NCBI GenBank assembly: GCA_002412705.1
Contig: DHVO01000019.1
Span: 1 to 15,198 of the forward strand
Length of the DNA stretch: 15,198 nt
From: Bacteroidales bacterium UBA5206
GTDB taxonomy: Bacteria; Bacteroidota; Bacteroidia; Bacteroidales; Tenuifilaceae
Direction: 5' to 3'
Position numbers and translations under genes: made by a program. Of the stretch, positions 7,028 through 15,198 are shown piece after piece. The notes under the pieces were generated by a model, which was given only the letters and a program-made list of their open reading frames with translations, made no database searches and was not told the DNA's origin. How positions within the stretch are numbered: position 1 is the first letter of the stretch; the number at the start of each line of letters is the position of its first letter.

Positions 7028-9676
7028 ATGAGAACAATTTTAGGTTTAGGTTTAGTTGTTACATTAAGTTTGGGTTGGAGCCCTTCTTTTTCGGAGACCG
7101 TAGTAGCGCCGCATTCTTCTTTTTCATCTCCAATTTGGAAGTGGAAAAAGGGCAAGAAGGATGCGGTCTCCGAGGAAAAAAAGGAGGAATCCGGAAAAGG
7201 AGGGCTTAAAAAATTTGCAGAGGTTATTACTTCTACCGCAAATTCCGATTCTGGCTTTGTTAACATCTACAGGGTGAAGGACGATTACTTTATGGAGGTG
7301 CCCTTTACTGTGGTTGGTCGCGATTTGCTAGTGGTAAACAAGGTGTCGAAGGTTAGCGCCAAGCTTAACGAAACGGGCTTGAACAAGGGGATTAACTACC
7401 AGAACCTGATGATTAACTTTGAGCTCGCCCCCCAGCAAAAGAAGCTGTACATAAGGGAGAATAAGCCTTTGGTAGAGAGTAATCCCAATGATGCAATCCA
7501 CGCCTCTGTTCTCGATAATTTTATAACTACCATTAGCGAGAGCTTCTCTATTGAATGCTTTAATGCCGACTCAACCGCCGTTGTGGTTAAGGTGAACAAA
7601 CTTTTTGATGGGGGAAGTAGTAGCATCCAGAATATTTTTGGCGTGCTGGGCATAGGAACCTCTCCCATAAAGGATATCTCTAGAATAAAGCAGATTAAGA
7701 GCTTTCACGATAACCTAATTGCTCGCTCGGAGCTCTCTACCCGTATTCCTGGCGCCGAGGAGGATGCCTACCTTACCGTAGAGGTTACTACAAACATTGT
7801 TCTACTACCAGAAAAGCCTATGGTTCCTCGCTTTGCCGATGAGCGTGTTGGTCTTTTTACCGTGCCTAAATGGTATATAACCGATAAGCAGCAAAGCGTT
7901 GATAAGCGCGAACTGGTTACTCGTTGGCGCCTAGAGCCCAAACCCGAGGATATGGAGCGGTACTTTAATGGTGAACTGGTTGAGCCAGCAAAGCCAATTG
8001 TTTACTATATAGATCCAGCTACTCCTCCGCAATGGCGAAAGTACATTAAGTTGGGAATAGAGGATTGGCAAGCAGCCTTTGAACGCGCAGGTTTCAAAAA
8101 CGCCATTGTTGCAATGGATGCGCCCACAAACGATCCTAACTTTGACCCCGATGATGTTCGCTACTCCGTTGTAACCTACGCTGCCTCATCGTTGGCTAAT
8201 GCCATGGGGCCATCGGTAATGGATCCGCGTAGCGGCGAAATTATTGAAGCCGATGTTATTTGGTGGCACAACGTAATGGGTGCGCTACATCGCTGGGTGC
8301 GTTTGCAAACGGGTTTGTTAAACCCCGCAGGACAGGGTAATGTGTTTTCCGATGAGTACATGGGTGAGGCCATCCGTTTTGTGTCGTCACACGAAATTGG
8401 CCATACGTTGGGTCTAGCGCACAACATGGCGGCATCGTTTGCCTATAGCGTCGATTCTTTACGCTCGTCATCCTTTACCGCGCACTCTGGTACAGCATCG
8501 TCTATTATGGACTATGCACGTTTTAACTACGTAGCCCAACCAGGCGATGGGGTTACCATGCTAACTCCTCAAATTGGCGAGTACGATAAGTACGCCATTG
8601 AGTTTGCATACCGTTACTATGGTGCAGCAACTCCTTTCGAAGAGGAGGCTAAGGTTAACGCTTTTATTACTCAGCATAAAAATAATCCACTCTATTTCTA
8701 CGGGCCACAGCAAGATCCTCGCGAGGTGGTTGACCCTCGCTCGCAAAGTGAGGATATTGGTAACGATGCGGTTGCTGCATCACTACTTGGGGTAAAGAGT
8801 CTAAAAGCAATACTTCCTCAAGTGTTGGATTGGACTAAGGCCGAAGAGGGAAATTACATTGAGGCGGGTAGGTTCCTGCACGATATCATGGACCAGTGGC
8901 ATCTGTACTCGTACCATGTTTTGGCCAATGTTGGGGGTGTGTACCTTAACGATAGGCATTACTTGGCCGATAGCCCGTCGTACGTATTCGTACCAAAGAG
9001 TATTCAGCAAAAATCGGTAAAGTATTTAGTTGATGAGGTGCTAACCTATCCTGAGTGGCTTTTTGGAAATGATATCTTTACCAAAATATATCCAGTTAAG
9101 AACTCGCCCAATGGGTACTATGAGTTTGCCCCGCTGGAACTGCTTAAGAACTACCAGTCGTATGTGTTCTGGGACATGCTAAGTGAGGAGCGTTTGGCTC
9201 GTATGTACGAGAACGAGGCCATGAATGGCAAAAGGGCTTACACTGCGCTTGATATGCTAAATCAGCTAAACGATGCGCTATTTGATAAAACCCGCCGTGG
9301 GAAAGCCTTAACAATACAGGAAAGGGTTGCTCAAAAGGGGTATGTTGATGCGCTAATTATTGCTAGCGATAGGGGCGCTGCACGTAAGGAGAAAAAAACT
9401 ATTGCTCAAATAGATTTAGAACCAAAGGTTGGGGCGCATTACCTTTGCAGCCATTCAAATTGCTCTCATAATCACGATGTAGCTTTTACAAGCGCAACAC
9501 GTAGAATTAAGTTTACCCAATTAAGCCGTGTGTCCGATATTGTGTCTATAAAGCGTGGGGAGCTGCTACGCATACGCAATTTGCTAAAGCAAAAGCTTAG
9601 CATTGCCGATACTGCTACACAGTATCACTATCAGGACCTAATTATGCGTATCGACGATGCGCTAAAGGCAGAGTAG
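7028..9676 (+). CDS. Secreted zinc-dependent metalloprotease (DUF5117/DUF4953 type)
   Basis: This 882-residue protein is read from ATG 7028, which gives a clean signal peptide (MRTILGLGLVVTLSLG, cleavage near residues 20-25). An in-frame TTG at 6992 would bury that signal. A short Lys/Glu-rich stretch (about 38-60) precedes the DUF5118/DUF5117-like N-terminal half. The catalytic part has the extended zinc motif HEIGHTLGLAHN, with H455, E456, H459 and H465, and a Met-turn-like SIMDYARF with M494, both typical of metzincin-like proteases. Length and layout match the large Bacteroidota family annotated as zinc-dependent metalloprotease. No T9SS sorting domain and no lipobox are seen, so it probably stays in the periplasm or leaves by another route. 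Near the C-terminus lies an odd Cys/His cluster (H804, C807, H809, C812, H814, H816). It lies 52 bp upstream of the SusC gene without an obvious terminator, so it likely heads the operon and supplies or trims peptides for SusCD uptake. Confidence 0.92.
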   Translation: MRTILGLGLVVTLSLGWSPSFSETVVAPHSSFSSPIWKWKKGKKDAVSEEKKEESGKGGLKKFAEVITSTANSDSGFVNIYRVKDDYFMEVPFTVVGRDLLVVNKVSKVSAKLNETGLNKGINYQNLMINFELAPQQKKLYIRENKPLVESNPNDAIHASVLDNFITTISESFSIECFNADSTAVVVKVNKLFDGGSSSIQNIFGVLGIGTSPIKDISRIKQIKSFHDNLIARSELSTRIPGAEEDAYLTVEVTTNIVLLPEKPMVPRFADERVGLFTVPKWYITDKQQSVDKRELVTRWRLEPKPEDMERYFNGELVEPAKPIVYYIDPATPPQWRKYIKLGIEDWQAAFERAGFKNAIVAMDAPTNDPNFDPDDVRYSVVTYAASSLANAMGPSVMDPRSGEIIEADVIWWHNVMGALHRWVRLQTGLLNPAGQGNVFSDEYMGEAIRFVSSHEIGHTLGLAHNMAASFAYSVDSLRSSSFTAHSGTASSIMDYARFNYVAQPGDGVTMLTPQIGEYDKYAIEFAYRYYGAATPFEEEAKVNAFITQHKNNPLYFYGPQQDPREVVDPRSQSEDIGNDAVAASLLGVKSLKAILPQVLDWTKAEEGNYIEAGRFLHDIMDQWHLYSYHVLANVGGVYLNDRHYLADSPSYVFVPKSIQQKSVKYLVDEVLTYPEWLFGNDIFTKIYPVKNSPNGYYEFAPLELLKNYQSYVFWDMLSEERLARMYENEAMNGKRAYTALDMLNQLNDALFDKTRRGKALTIQERVAQKGYVDALIIASDRGAARKEKKTIAQIDLEPKVGAHYLCSHSNCSHNHDVAFTSATRRIKFTQLSRVSDIVSIKRGELLRIRNLLKQKLSIADTATQYHYQDLIMRIDDALKAE

Positions 9677-9728
9677 CATTTTCTTGTACAGTGTTTGAAG
9701 AATCAACCGGCATGTGCCGCTAAATATA

Positions 9729-12700
9729 ATGTTGATGACTAGAAGAGTTTTTTTTGTTGCAATTAGCCTAGTGCTCTTGTTCACAATGCAAGGCACCAAC
9801 GTTTTTGCTCAGGCTAAGCGAGAGGTGAAGGGGATTGTACTTGATAAAGTAGAACAAATGCCTCTTATTGGGGCTTCGGTGGTTGCCTTAAAGCCTAATT
9901 CCGATGAGGTTAATGCCTCGTTTGGAACCATTACCGATTTGGATGGGCGTTTTGTTATCTCCGTTCCGGCCGAGACCCAGCGCATAACCGTGCAGTACCT
10001 AGGGTATAAGTCCGAATTTGTAGAGGTTACGGGTGTCGATTTTGTTGACATTCGCCTTGAAGCGGAAACACAGGCTCTAGATGCTGTTGTGGTTACTGGT
10101 TACGGTAAAATTGATAGGCGTAAGAATACTGCATCGGTTAGCAAAATTTCCATGCAAGAAGCGCCTCAGGTGGCCATGAGTGTGGATCAAATGCTGCAGG
10201 GGCAAATGGCTGGGGTAAGTGTAGCCTCAATATCTGGTGCGCCTGGTGCACCTGCTAAAATTAGGATTAGGGGTACATCATCGCTAAACGGAACGCAGGA
10301 TCCACTTTGGGTGCTTGATGGAATGCCTTTAGAGGGAACCGATTTGCCCGACTTGTCCGATAGCAACATCGACCAGCTGTACTCTTCGGCTATTGCAGGT
10401 ATAAATCCGTCCGATATTGAGAGCATTACGGTACTAAAAGATGCTGCTGCCACAGCCATTTATGGCGCACGTGCCGCTAATGGGGTAATTGTTATCACCA
10501 CCAAAAAAGGGAAAAAGGGTAGCATACGCGTTAACTATAGCGGTAAAACATCAATTGTGGCTAAGCCCGATATCTCTAGGCTAAATCTTTTGTCGTCAAG
10601 CCAAAAGGTTGACCTGGAGCTTGCATTACTTCGCAGCGATTTCGATTACCTTAAGGATAAAGGGGGCGTTTCACGTATCCTAAGCGGTTTGGGCGAAACC
10701 AATAGCTACATTGCTGGTGGATGGGATGCTCTGTCTGCCGATGCGCAGTCGCAGATAAACGCGCTAAAACGAATGAATACCGATTGGAACGACCTGCTTT
10801 TCCGTAGCTCCGTTAGTCAGGATCACTACATCAGCATATCGGGTGGTAACGATGAGGCCAGCTACTTCCTGTCAACAGGTTTTTACGACGAGAAGGGTAC
10901 TACCATTGGTGTTGGCTCTACCCGCTACAATATTACCGCTAAAACCGATTATAAGTTCTCCGAGAGGCTAACCATTGGAGCAAGTCTTTTTGCTAACCAG
11001 CGCGAGAACACATCGTACCTAACCCTTACCGACGGGTTTACTAATCCTGTGTTTTACTCGCGTAGGGCTAACCCATACCAAACAGTAAGGGATTCGGAAG
11101 GGAATTACGTTTACGATCTCGACATGCAGGGCTATGGACGCAATGGGAATATTCCGTTTAATATTATAGAGGAGCGTAGCAATACCAGCAACAGCATTAA
11201 GGTGAAATCCATGAATGCTATCTTCGATTTATCGTACCGTATTATTCCAGCACTTGTTCTCGATGTTCAGTATGGCGTACAGTACGATGTAAAAAATACT
11301 CAGGCCTTTTCCAGTCAGGAGAGCTACTCTACCCGTAAGGAGATTGAGAGGAGCCGCCTTATTACTGGTCCCTTTATTCCCACTGGCGGTATTATTAAGA
11401 ATACCGATGCTTCAACGTTCCAGTACACGCTAAAGAATATGCTACGCTATAGCAAACTGGTGGGCGATTACCATGAGTTTGAGGTAATGGTGGGTAATGA
11501 GCTTCGTCGCTCAACCGAGGAGTCCATTTTCTCTGCTGCCTATGGGTACGATCCTAATACGCTTACATCAAAGCCAGTTTTTTATCCCGATGAGAGCTAT
11601 GCCTTGCAGTTCCCTTTGTTCCGAAGGAATTACTACGAGAATGCTTTTGTGTCGTTCTTTGGAACAGGGTCATATACCTACAAGCGCCGCTATACTCTTG
11701 GCTCAAGTGTTAGGTACGATGGTAGCAACATTTTTGGTGTCGATCCCAAGTACCGCTACCTGCCGCTTTACTCCGTTAGCGGATTATGGCGCGCTTCGGA
11801 GGAGGCTTTCCTTAAGGATGTTAGCTGGTTAAGCGATCTTAGGGTTAGAGCATCGTATGGATTACAGGGTAACATAGATAAGTCCACATCGCCAAAGCTG
11901 TTAGGAGAGTGGAGGCCCGATGTAACCATCCTTCCTGGTGTTAGTGAGCCCAATATTATTGTTTCGTCTCCACCCAATGAGCGTTTGCGCTGGGAAAAAA
12001 CGGCAACCTACAACGTGGGATTCGATTTGGCTGTAATTAACAATCGCTACAAGCTAAGTGCAGACTACTACCAGCGCGAGAGTACCGATCTTATTGGGAT
12101 GAAACAGCTCCCTTTGGAAACAGGATTTACATACACCACCATTAACTGGTCCAGCCTAACCAACAAGGGCGTTGAGCTTAACCTTTCGGCTTTGCTTGTA
12201 AAAACAGATAAGTTGAGCTGGGATGTACAGGTGAACTTTGCCTATAACTACAACCAGGTAAACCGGGTAACTGTTCGTAGCGACCAGCGCACACCCGTTA
12301 TAGAGAGTTATCCCGTTGGGGCTATATTCACCTTGCCCTATGCAGGACTCGATGAGTTTGGCTACCCGTTAATATACAATGCAAACGGCGAGGCTGTGCT
12401 GCTAACCGATTTGTTTCAGCTTAGGCCAGGTGTTGGCGAGAGCGTTGAACGTGGTTTGTCGGCAATTGATGAGCGCAGCCTTTACAACTACTCTGGAACC
12501 GATGAGGCTCCCTATAGTGGTGGCTTTACCAATGTTATACGATACAAGAACTGGGATTTCTATGCATCGGTTGTATCCAACTTTGGGCACAAATATCTTA
12601 TACAACCATACTATAGCCTCACTAGTTACGATAGGGGACTTAATGTGAGCGGCGAAATACTAAACCGTTGGACCGACGAGAACCCCAATGGATACTTGCC

Positions 12701-13025
12701 TCGCCTAATCACTGCAGGCTCACTGGGTGGTACTAGGGTTACGGAATATGGTGGTTACAGCTACTTTGCTTACGATAAGTACTTTTCTCTTTGGCTTCGC
12801 GATGCTGGTTATATCCGCCTGCAATCGGTTAGGATTGGATATGCTGTACCCGATAAGTTTGCCAAGAAGCTACGCCTGCAGAACCTTAAAGTAAACGTTG
12901 AGGCTAAAAATCTTTTTGTTTACGGATTTGATTACAAGGGCTTTCTCGATCCAGAAACAATGAAAAACCCATTTGCGCAGCCAATCCCTAGGTCGGTAAC
13001 GCTTAGCGTAAACTTGAGCTTTTAG
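9729..13025 (+). CDS. SusC/RagA-like TonB-dependent outer-membrane transporter
   Basis: This protein of about 1098 residues is of typical SusC size. ATG 9729 was chosen; ATG 9735 works equally well and GTG 9714 is less likely. The signal peptide ends near NVFAQ (26-28). A carboxypeptidase-regulatory-like domain (about 32-112) holds the GASV...GTITDLDGRF...VQYLGYKS pattern. A TonB-contact region, DAVVVTGYG (about 118-126), follows. The plug (about 130-263) has RIRGTSSLNG, PLWVLDGMP, DIESITVLKDAAATAIYGARAANGVIVITT and the usual Lys-rich end, and the rest is a beta-barrel closing with SVTLSVNLSF. It forms the energised channel beneath a SusD lid and imports oligosaccharides or, in RagA, peptides. 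The SusD partner follows after 74 bp. The flanking protease and the lack of carbohydrate enzymes favour peptides as substrate, but the sequence alone does not fix this. No frameshift was seen. Confidence 0.95.
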   Translation: MLMTRRVFFVAISLVLLFTMQGTNVFAQAKREVKGIVLDKVEQMPLIGASVVALKPNSDEVNASFGTITDLDGRFVISVPAETQRITVQYLGYKSEFVEVTGVDFVDIRLEAETQALDAVVVTGYGKIDRRKNTASVSKISMQEAPQVAMSVDQMLQGQMAGVSVASISGAPGAPAKIRIRGTSSLNGTQDPLWVLDGMPLEGTDLPDLSDSNIDQLYSSAIAGINPSDIESITVLKDAAATAIYGARAANGVIVITTKKGKKGSIRVNYSGKTSIVAKPDISRLNLLSSSQKVDLELALLRSDFDYLKDKGGVSRILSGLGETNSYIAGGWDALSADAQSQINALKRMNTDWNDLLFRSSVSQDHYISISGGNDEASYFLSTGFYDEKGTTIGVGSTRYNITAKTDYKFSERLTIGASLFANQRENTSYLTLTDGFTNPVFYSRRANPYQTVRDSEGNYVYDLDMQGYGRNGNIPFNIIEERSNTSNSIKVKSMNAIFDLSYRIIPALVLDVQYGVQYDVKNTQAFSSQESYSTRKEIERSRLITGPFIPTGGIIKNTDASTFQYTLKNMLRYSKLVGDYHEFEVMVGNELRRSTEESIFSAAYGYDPNTLTSKPVFYPDESYALQFPLFRRNYYENAFVSFFGTGSYTYKRRYTLGSSVRYDGSNIFGVDPKYRYLPLYSVSGLWRASEEAFLKDVSWLSDLRVRASYGLQGNIDKSTSPKLLGEWRPDVTILPGVSEPNIIVSSPPNERLRWEKTATYNVGFDLAVINNRYKLSADYYQRESTDLIGMKQLPLETGFTYTTINWSSLTNKGVELNLSALLVKTDKLSWDVQVNFAYNYNQVNRVTVRSDQRTPVIESYPVGAIFTLPYAGLDEFGYPLIYNANGEAVLLTDLFQLRPGVGESVERGLSAIDERSLYNYSGTDEAPYSGGFTNVIRYKNWDFYASVVSNFGHKYLIQPYYSLTSYDRGLNVSGEILNRWTDENPNGYLPRLITAGSLGGTRVTEYGGYSYFAYDKYFSLWLRDAGYIRLQSVRIGYAVPDKFAKKLRLQNLKVNVEAKNLFVYGFDYKGFLDPETMKNPFAQPIPRSVTLSVNLSF

Positions 13026-13060
13026 TGGGTTGTTTTAAACTTATTGATAAAAAGAAGCGA

Positions 13061-13079
13061 TGCAGAATGCATTTCTGCA
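13061..13079 (+). promoter_or_regulatory. Small hairpin between susC and susD genes
   Basis: TGCAGAA (13061-13067) and TTCTGCA (13073-13079) form a perfect 7-bp stem with a 5-nt loop (TGCAT) in the 74-nt spacer, ending 20 nt before the SusD start. No U-run follows, so it is not an intrinsic terminator. It could be a processing or stability element that sets SusC to SusD ratios. Confidence 0.35.
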
Positions 13080-13099
13080 AAGCCAAAAATAATACGATT

Positions 13100-14431
13100 A
13101 TGAAGAGCAAAGCGTATTTTGTATTACTGGTTATGATATCGGCGTTATTAGCTTCGTGCGACGATTTTTTGGATATTAAGCCTGTAGGTAGGGTTATTCC
13201 AGAAACGCAGGAGCAGTATCGCGCTCTTTTAACCAATGCGTACTCCAAGTTCCCCACCGATAGGGGATTGGCATCTTTCCGTAGCGATGAGGTGGAGCTA
13301 ACTGGTACCAATGAGCTTGATGTAAGTAACTATCTCGACATATACTCATGGAACGATTTGGTTAAGAGCGATTTCTCCGCAGAGTTTATGTGGAAGGATT
13401 ACTACTATGTTATTTACAATGCCAACTATATTATTGCGAATGTTAATGCTCTAGAGGGCGAACAGAATGCGGGCTTTAGGCAACTTGTGGGTGAGGCTTA
13501 CCTATTAAGAGCCTATTCCCACTTTACTCTTGCAAACCTGTTTGCCCCTCACTACAATGAGGCCACTGCGGCAACTACTCCAGCAATACCCTTGTCGTTG
13601 GATACAAATACCGATGTGGTTCTAAAAAAGAACACTCTTTCCGATGTGTATAACAGCATCCTTTCTGATATAGCCAACGCCAACAAGCTTCTTAACATTA
13701 CCATGTGGCCTGTGGGCGAGCACTACCGCTTCTCAAAAGCGGCATCCGCAGCGTTCGAGGCTAGAGTTCACCTGTATATGGGTAAATGGGACTTGGCCGA
13801 AACAGCAGCACTTGCTGCGCTGGTTTACAACAATCAGCTGGTCGATTTGAACGCGAGCACAAAAGTAATCCCTAGCCAGTTTGACTCTCCTGAATCAATA
13901 ATGGCTTTAGACTACGTGATGCGCGATGCTTATGTTGCTGCGCTTAAACCATCGGCCTCGCTAGTGGCAATGTTCCCATCAAGCGATATCCGCAAGCGTA
14001 CAACCTTTAAGGAGGTATCGCTTGGTGTGTTTGGCGTAAAGAAGGGGGGAAGCATAGATTTTCGTGTGTCGTTCCGTACCGCAGAGCTATACCTAAACCT
14101 AGCCGAGGTTTACGCTCGTAAGGGTAACCTAATCGAGAGCCGTACCTATCTTTTTGCATTGATGCAAACACGACTCACTGCTAGTTACTATGCGCAGGAG
14201 AAGGCTCGCCTTGAGGCTATTGCCGATAAGGATGTTTTGCTTACCGAGGTGCTTGCCGAGCGCTACCGTGAGCTTGCCCTAGAAGGGCATCGTTGGTTCG
14301 ATTTGCGCCGTACTACACAACCCCAAATAGTTAGAACGTTTAGGGGCGAAACATATACCCTTAATCAGGGCGATGCTCGTTACACCATTCCTATCCCAAA
14401 GGAGGCAAAGGACAATAATAGTAATCTATAG
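13100..14431 (+). CDS. SusD/RagB-like outer-membrane lipoprotein
   Basis: This 443-residue protein is read from ATG 13100, which places the lipoprotein signal correctly: MKSKAYFVLLVMISALLASC with lipidated C20, followed by the hallmark DDFLDIKPVGRVIP. A GTG 75 nt upstream would extend the N-terminus past the signal and is rejected. The body is mostly helical with TPR-like segments; EQYRALLTNAYSKFP and LVGEAYLLRAYSHFTLANLFAPHY are typical of SusD. The C-terminal part has AELYLNLAEVYARKG and ERYRELALEGHRWFDLRR, the signature of the RagB/SusD domain. It is on the short side for the family, nearer RagB-like proteins than starch-binding SusD. It acts as the surface lid that captures substrate for the SusC channel. 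The next gene starts 26 bp downstream, so they are probably co-transcribed. Confidence 0.94.
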   Translation: MKSKAYFVLLVMISALLASCDDFLDIKPVGRVIPETQEQYRALLTNAYSKFPTDRGLASFRSDEVELTGTNELDVSNYLDIYSWNDLVKSDFSAEFMWKDYYYVIYNANYIIANVNALEGEQNAGFRQLVGEAYLLRAYSHFTLANLFAPHYNEATAATTPAIPLSLDTNTDVVLKKNTLSDVYNSILSDIANANKLLNITMWPVGEHYRFSKAASAAFEARVHLYMGKWDLAETAALAALVYNNQLVDLNASTKVIPSQFDSPESIMALDYVMRDAYVAALKPSASLVAMFPSSDIRKRTTFKEVSLGVFGVKKGGSIDFRVSFRTAELYLNLAEVYARKGNLIESRTYLFALMQTRLTASYYAQEKARLEAIADKDVLLTEVLAERYRELALEGHRWFDLRRTTQPQIVRTFRGETYTLNQGDARYTIPIPKEAKDNNSNL

Positions 14432-14457
14432 TATAAAACCAAATATCACCTAAAACC

Positions 14458-15198
14458 ATGAAACACATTTACCTAACACTAATGGCTGTTTGCTGCATAA
14501 CCATTGCAGGAATGGCCGCCGATGTGACAAAAAAACTGGTTCAGTTTGCCACTCCCGTCGATAAACCTGTTAGCTCAGAACTCGTTGCTGTTGGTTCCGA
14601 TAACTCCATGTATATGGTGGGGCAGTTTAATGTTGAGTTTGACTTTGCTGGAAAAACACTTACTCCAATTGATGCGGGGAGTACCTACATCCTAAAGTAC
14701 AACGCCGATGGTGAGCCCGTTTGGGGCGCGTCAGTAAAGGGTGCAATATCTCCTGTGGGCGTCGTATTTGTTGGCGATAATTTGATAATTGCAGCCAACA
14801 TTAAGGGCGATCAAGAGATAAATCCTGCTAAAGGAGATGTTCAAAATGTTACCCTTACCTCTTACTTGGAGAGGCATTCACTTCTTTTTAGTTTCGATAC
14901 TGAAGGTGCTTTGGTATGGCATAAACTTATAGAGGGTAATCCTAGTGGTATGCTTGACGAAGGCCTTTTACTTAACACCATTGTTGCAGGTAGTAACGAT
15001 AAGGTTTTAGTTGCAGGTTCTTTCGATTGTAGCATTACCCTAGGTAATAATACGTTTACATCAAAGTATCAGGATTTAGGCGGAGGTTTTACTCTGTCTA
15101 GTGGTGCTGCATTTTATGCTGCAGTTGATAGAACTACTGGTGACTTTACATCTGCTGGAGCCATTTATGCTGCTGCCGAAGGTCAAAGTAATGTTAAG
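14458..15198 (+). CDS. Secreted propeller-like repeat protein (partial, runs off window)
   Basis: An open frame of 247 codons from ATG 14458 continues past the window edge without a stop. It begins with a Sec signal peptide (MKHIYLTLMAVCCITIAG, probable cleavage after GMA). Three degenerate repeats follow, each with a 'see something, track it' beta pattern: about 42-90 (SMYMVGQFNVEFDFAG ... YILKYNADGEPVWGASV), about 102-160 (DNLIIAANIKG ... LLFSFDTEGALVWHKLI) and about 180-235 (DKVLVAGSFDCSITLG ... FYAAVDRTTGDFTSAG). The pattern resembles SBBP-type beta-propeller blades (G-x-F-...-LxKYDxDGxxVW). Lying 26 bp after the SusD gene, it takes the place usually held by SusE/SusF-like or other surface accessory proteins and may help bind substrate. 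A T9SS sorting domain might exist beyond the window. The exact function is not recognisable. Confidence 0.75.
   Translation, partial: MKHIYLTLMAVCCITIAGMAADVTKKLVQFATPVDKPVSSELVAVGSDNSMYMVGQFNVEFDFAGKTLTPIDAGSTYILKYNADGEPVWGASVKGAISPVGVVFVGDNLIIAANIKGDQEINPAKGDVQNVTLTSYLERHSLLFSFDTEGALVWHKLIEGNPSGMLDEGLLLNTIVAGSNDKVLVAGSFDCSITLGNNTFTSKYQDLGGGFTLSSGAAFYAAVDRTTGDFTSAGAIYAAAEGQSNVK

Noticed and set aside
6907..7266. Minus-strand open frame over the CT-rich tract and the metalloprotease start
   Set aside because: Its predicted product is low-complexity Lys/Glu/Ser/Phe-rich sequence from the CT tract and the antisense of a real gene.
7028..9676. T9SS cargo status of the metalloprotease
   Set aside because: The C-terminus (DLIMRIDDALKAE) has none of the sorting-domain motifs seen in the C10 protease.
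13025..13099. GTG-initiated extension of the SusD-like protein
   Set aside because: It would place 25 residues before the lipoprotein signal and overlap the SusC stop; ATG 13100 puts the lipobox Cys at residue 20.

Overview
The window looks like part of a chromosome from a Bacteroidota bacterium, probably of the Bacteroidales type. The evidence is a SusC/SusD outer-membrane uptake pair, a C10-family cysteine protease ending in a type IX secretion (T9SS) sorting domain, a DUF4953-type zinc metalloprotease, LytTR/LytS-type signalling proteins, a near-absence of Shine-Dalgarno sequences, and a promoter candidate of the Bacteroidota TTTG / TAnnTTTG form. No rRNA, tRNA, CRISPR array, transposase or phage gene was found.

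Region 1 (88-3653, plus strand) is a tight three-gene signalling operon: a REC-LytTR response regulator, a membrane histidine kinase with a Cache-like extracytoplasmic sensor, and an unusual soluble protein that fuses an N-terminal receiver to a LytS-type histidine kinase. The genes overlap by 4 nt (ATGA) or lie 3 nt apart. The parts suggest a relay: membrane kinase to the REC domain of the REC-kinase fusion, then LytS-type kinase to the LytTR regulator, then DNA. This wiring is inferred from domain types and gene order.

Region 2 (6778-3648, minus strand) encodes a secreted C10 (streptopain/SpeB-like) protease with prodomain, catalytic domain, Ig-like middle and T9SS tail, followed by a small lipoprotein of unknown function. 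The lipoprotein gene converges on the signalling operon and overlaps it by 6 bp. Its intrinsic terminator lies inside the last codons of the opposing kinase gene. A long bulged hairpin separates protease from lipoprotein.

Region 3 (6779-7027) is a divergent intergenic region with a CT-rich tract, a 10-bp palindrome, a promoter candidate and a perfect 11-bp inverted repeat bracketing that promoter's -7 box.

Region 4 (7028 to the end, plus strand) is a likely operon: a zinc metalloprotease with a Sec signal, a SusC-like TonB-dependent transporter, a SusD-like lipoprotein, and a secreted protein with propeller-like repeats that runs off the window. No glycan-active enzyme is present. With two proteases around the SusCD pair, the locus reads best as a protein/peptide-harvesting system, analogous to RagAB, rather than a polysaccharide utilisation locus. 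Every gap between genes is shorter than 300 bases.
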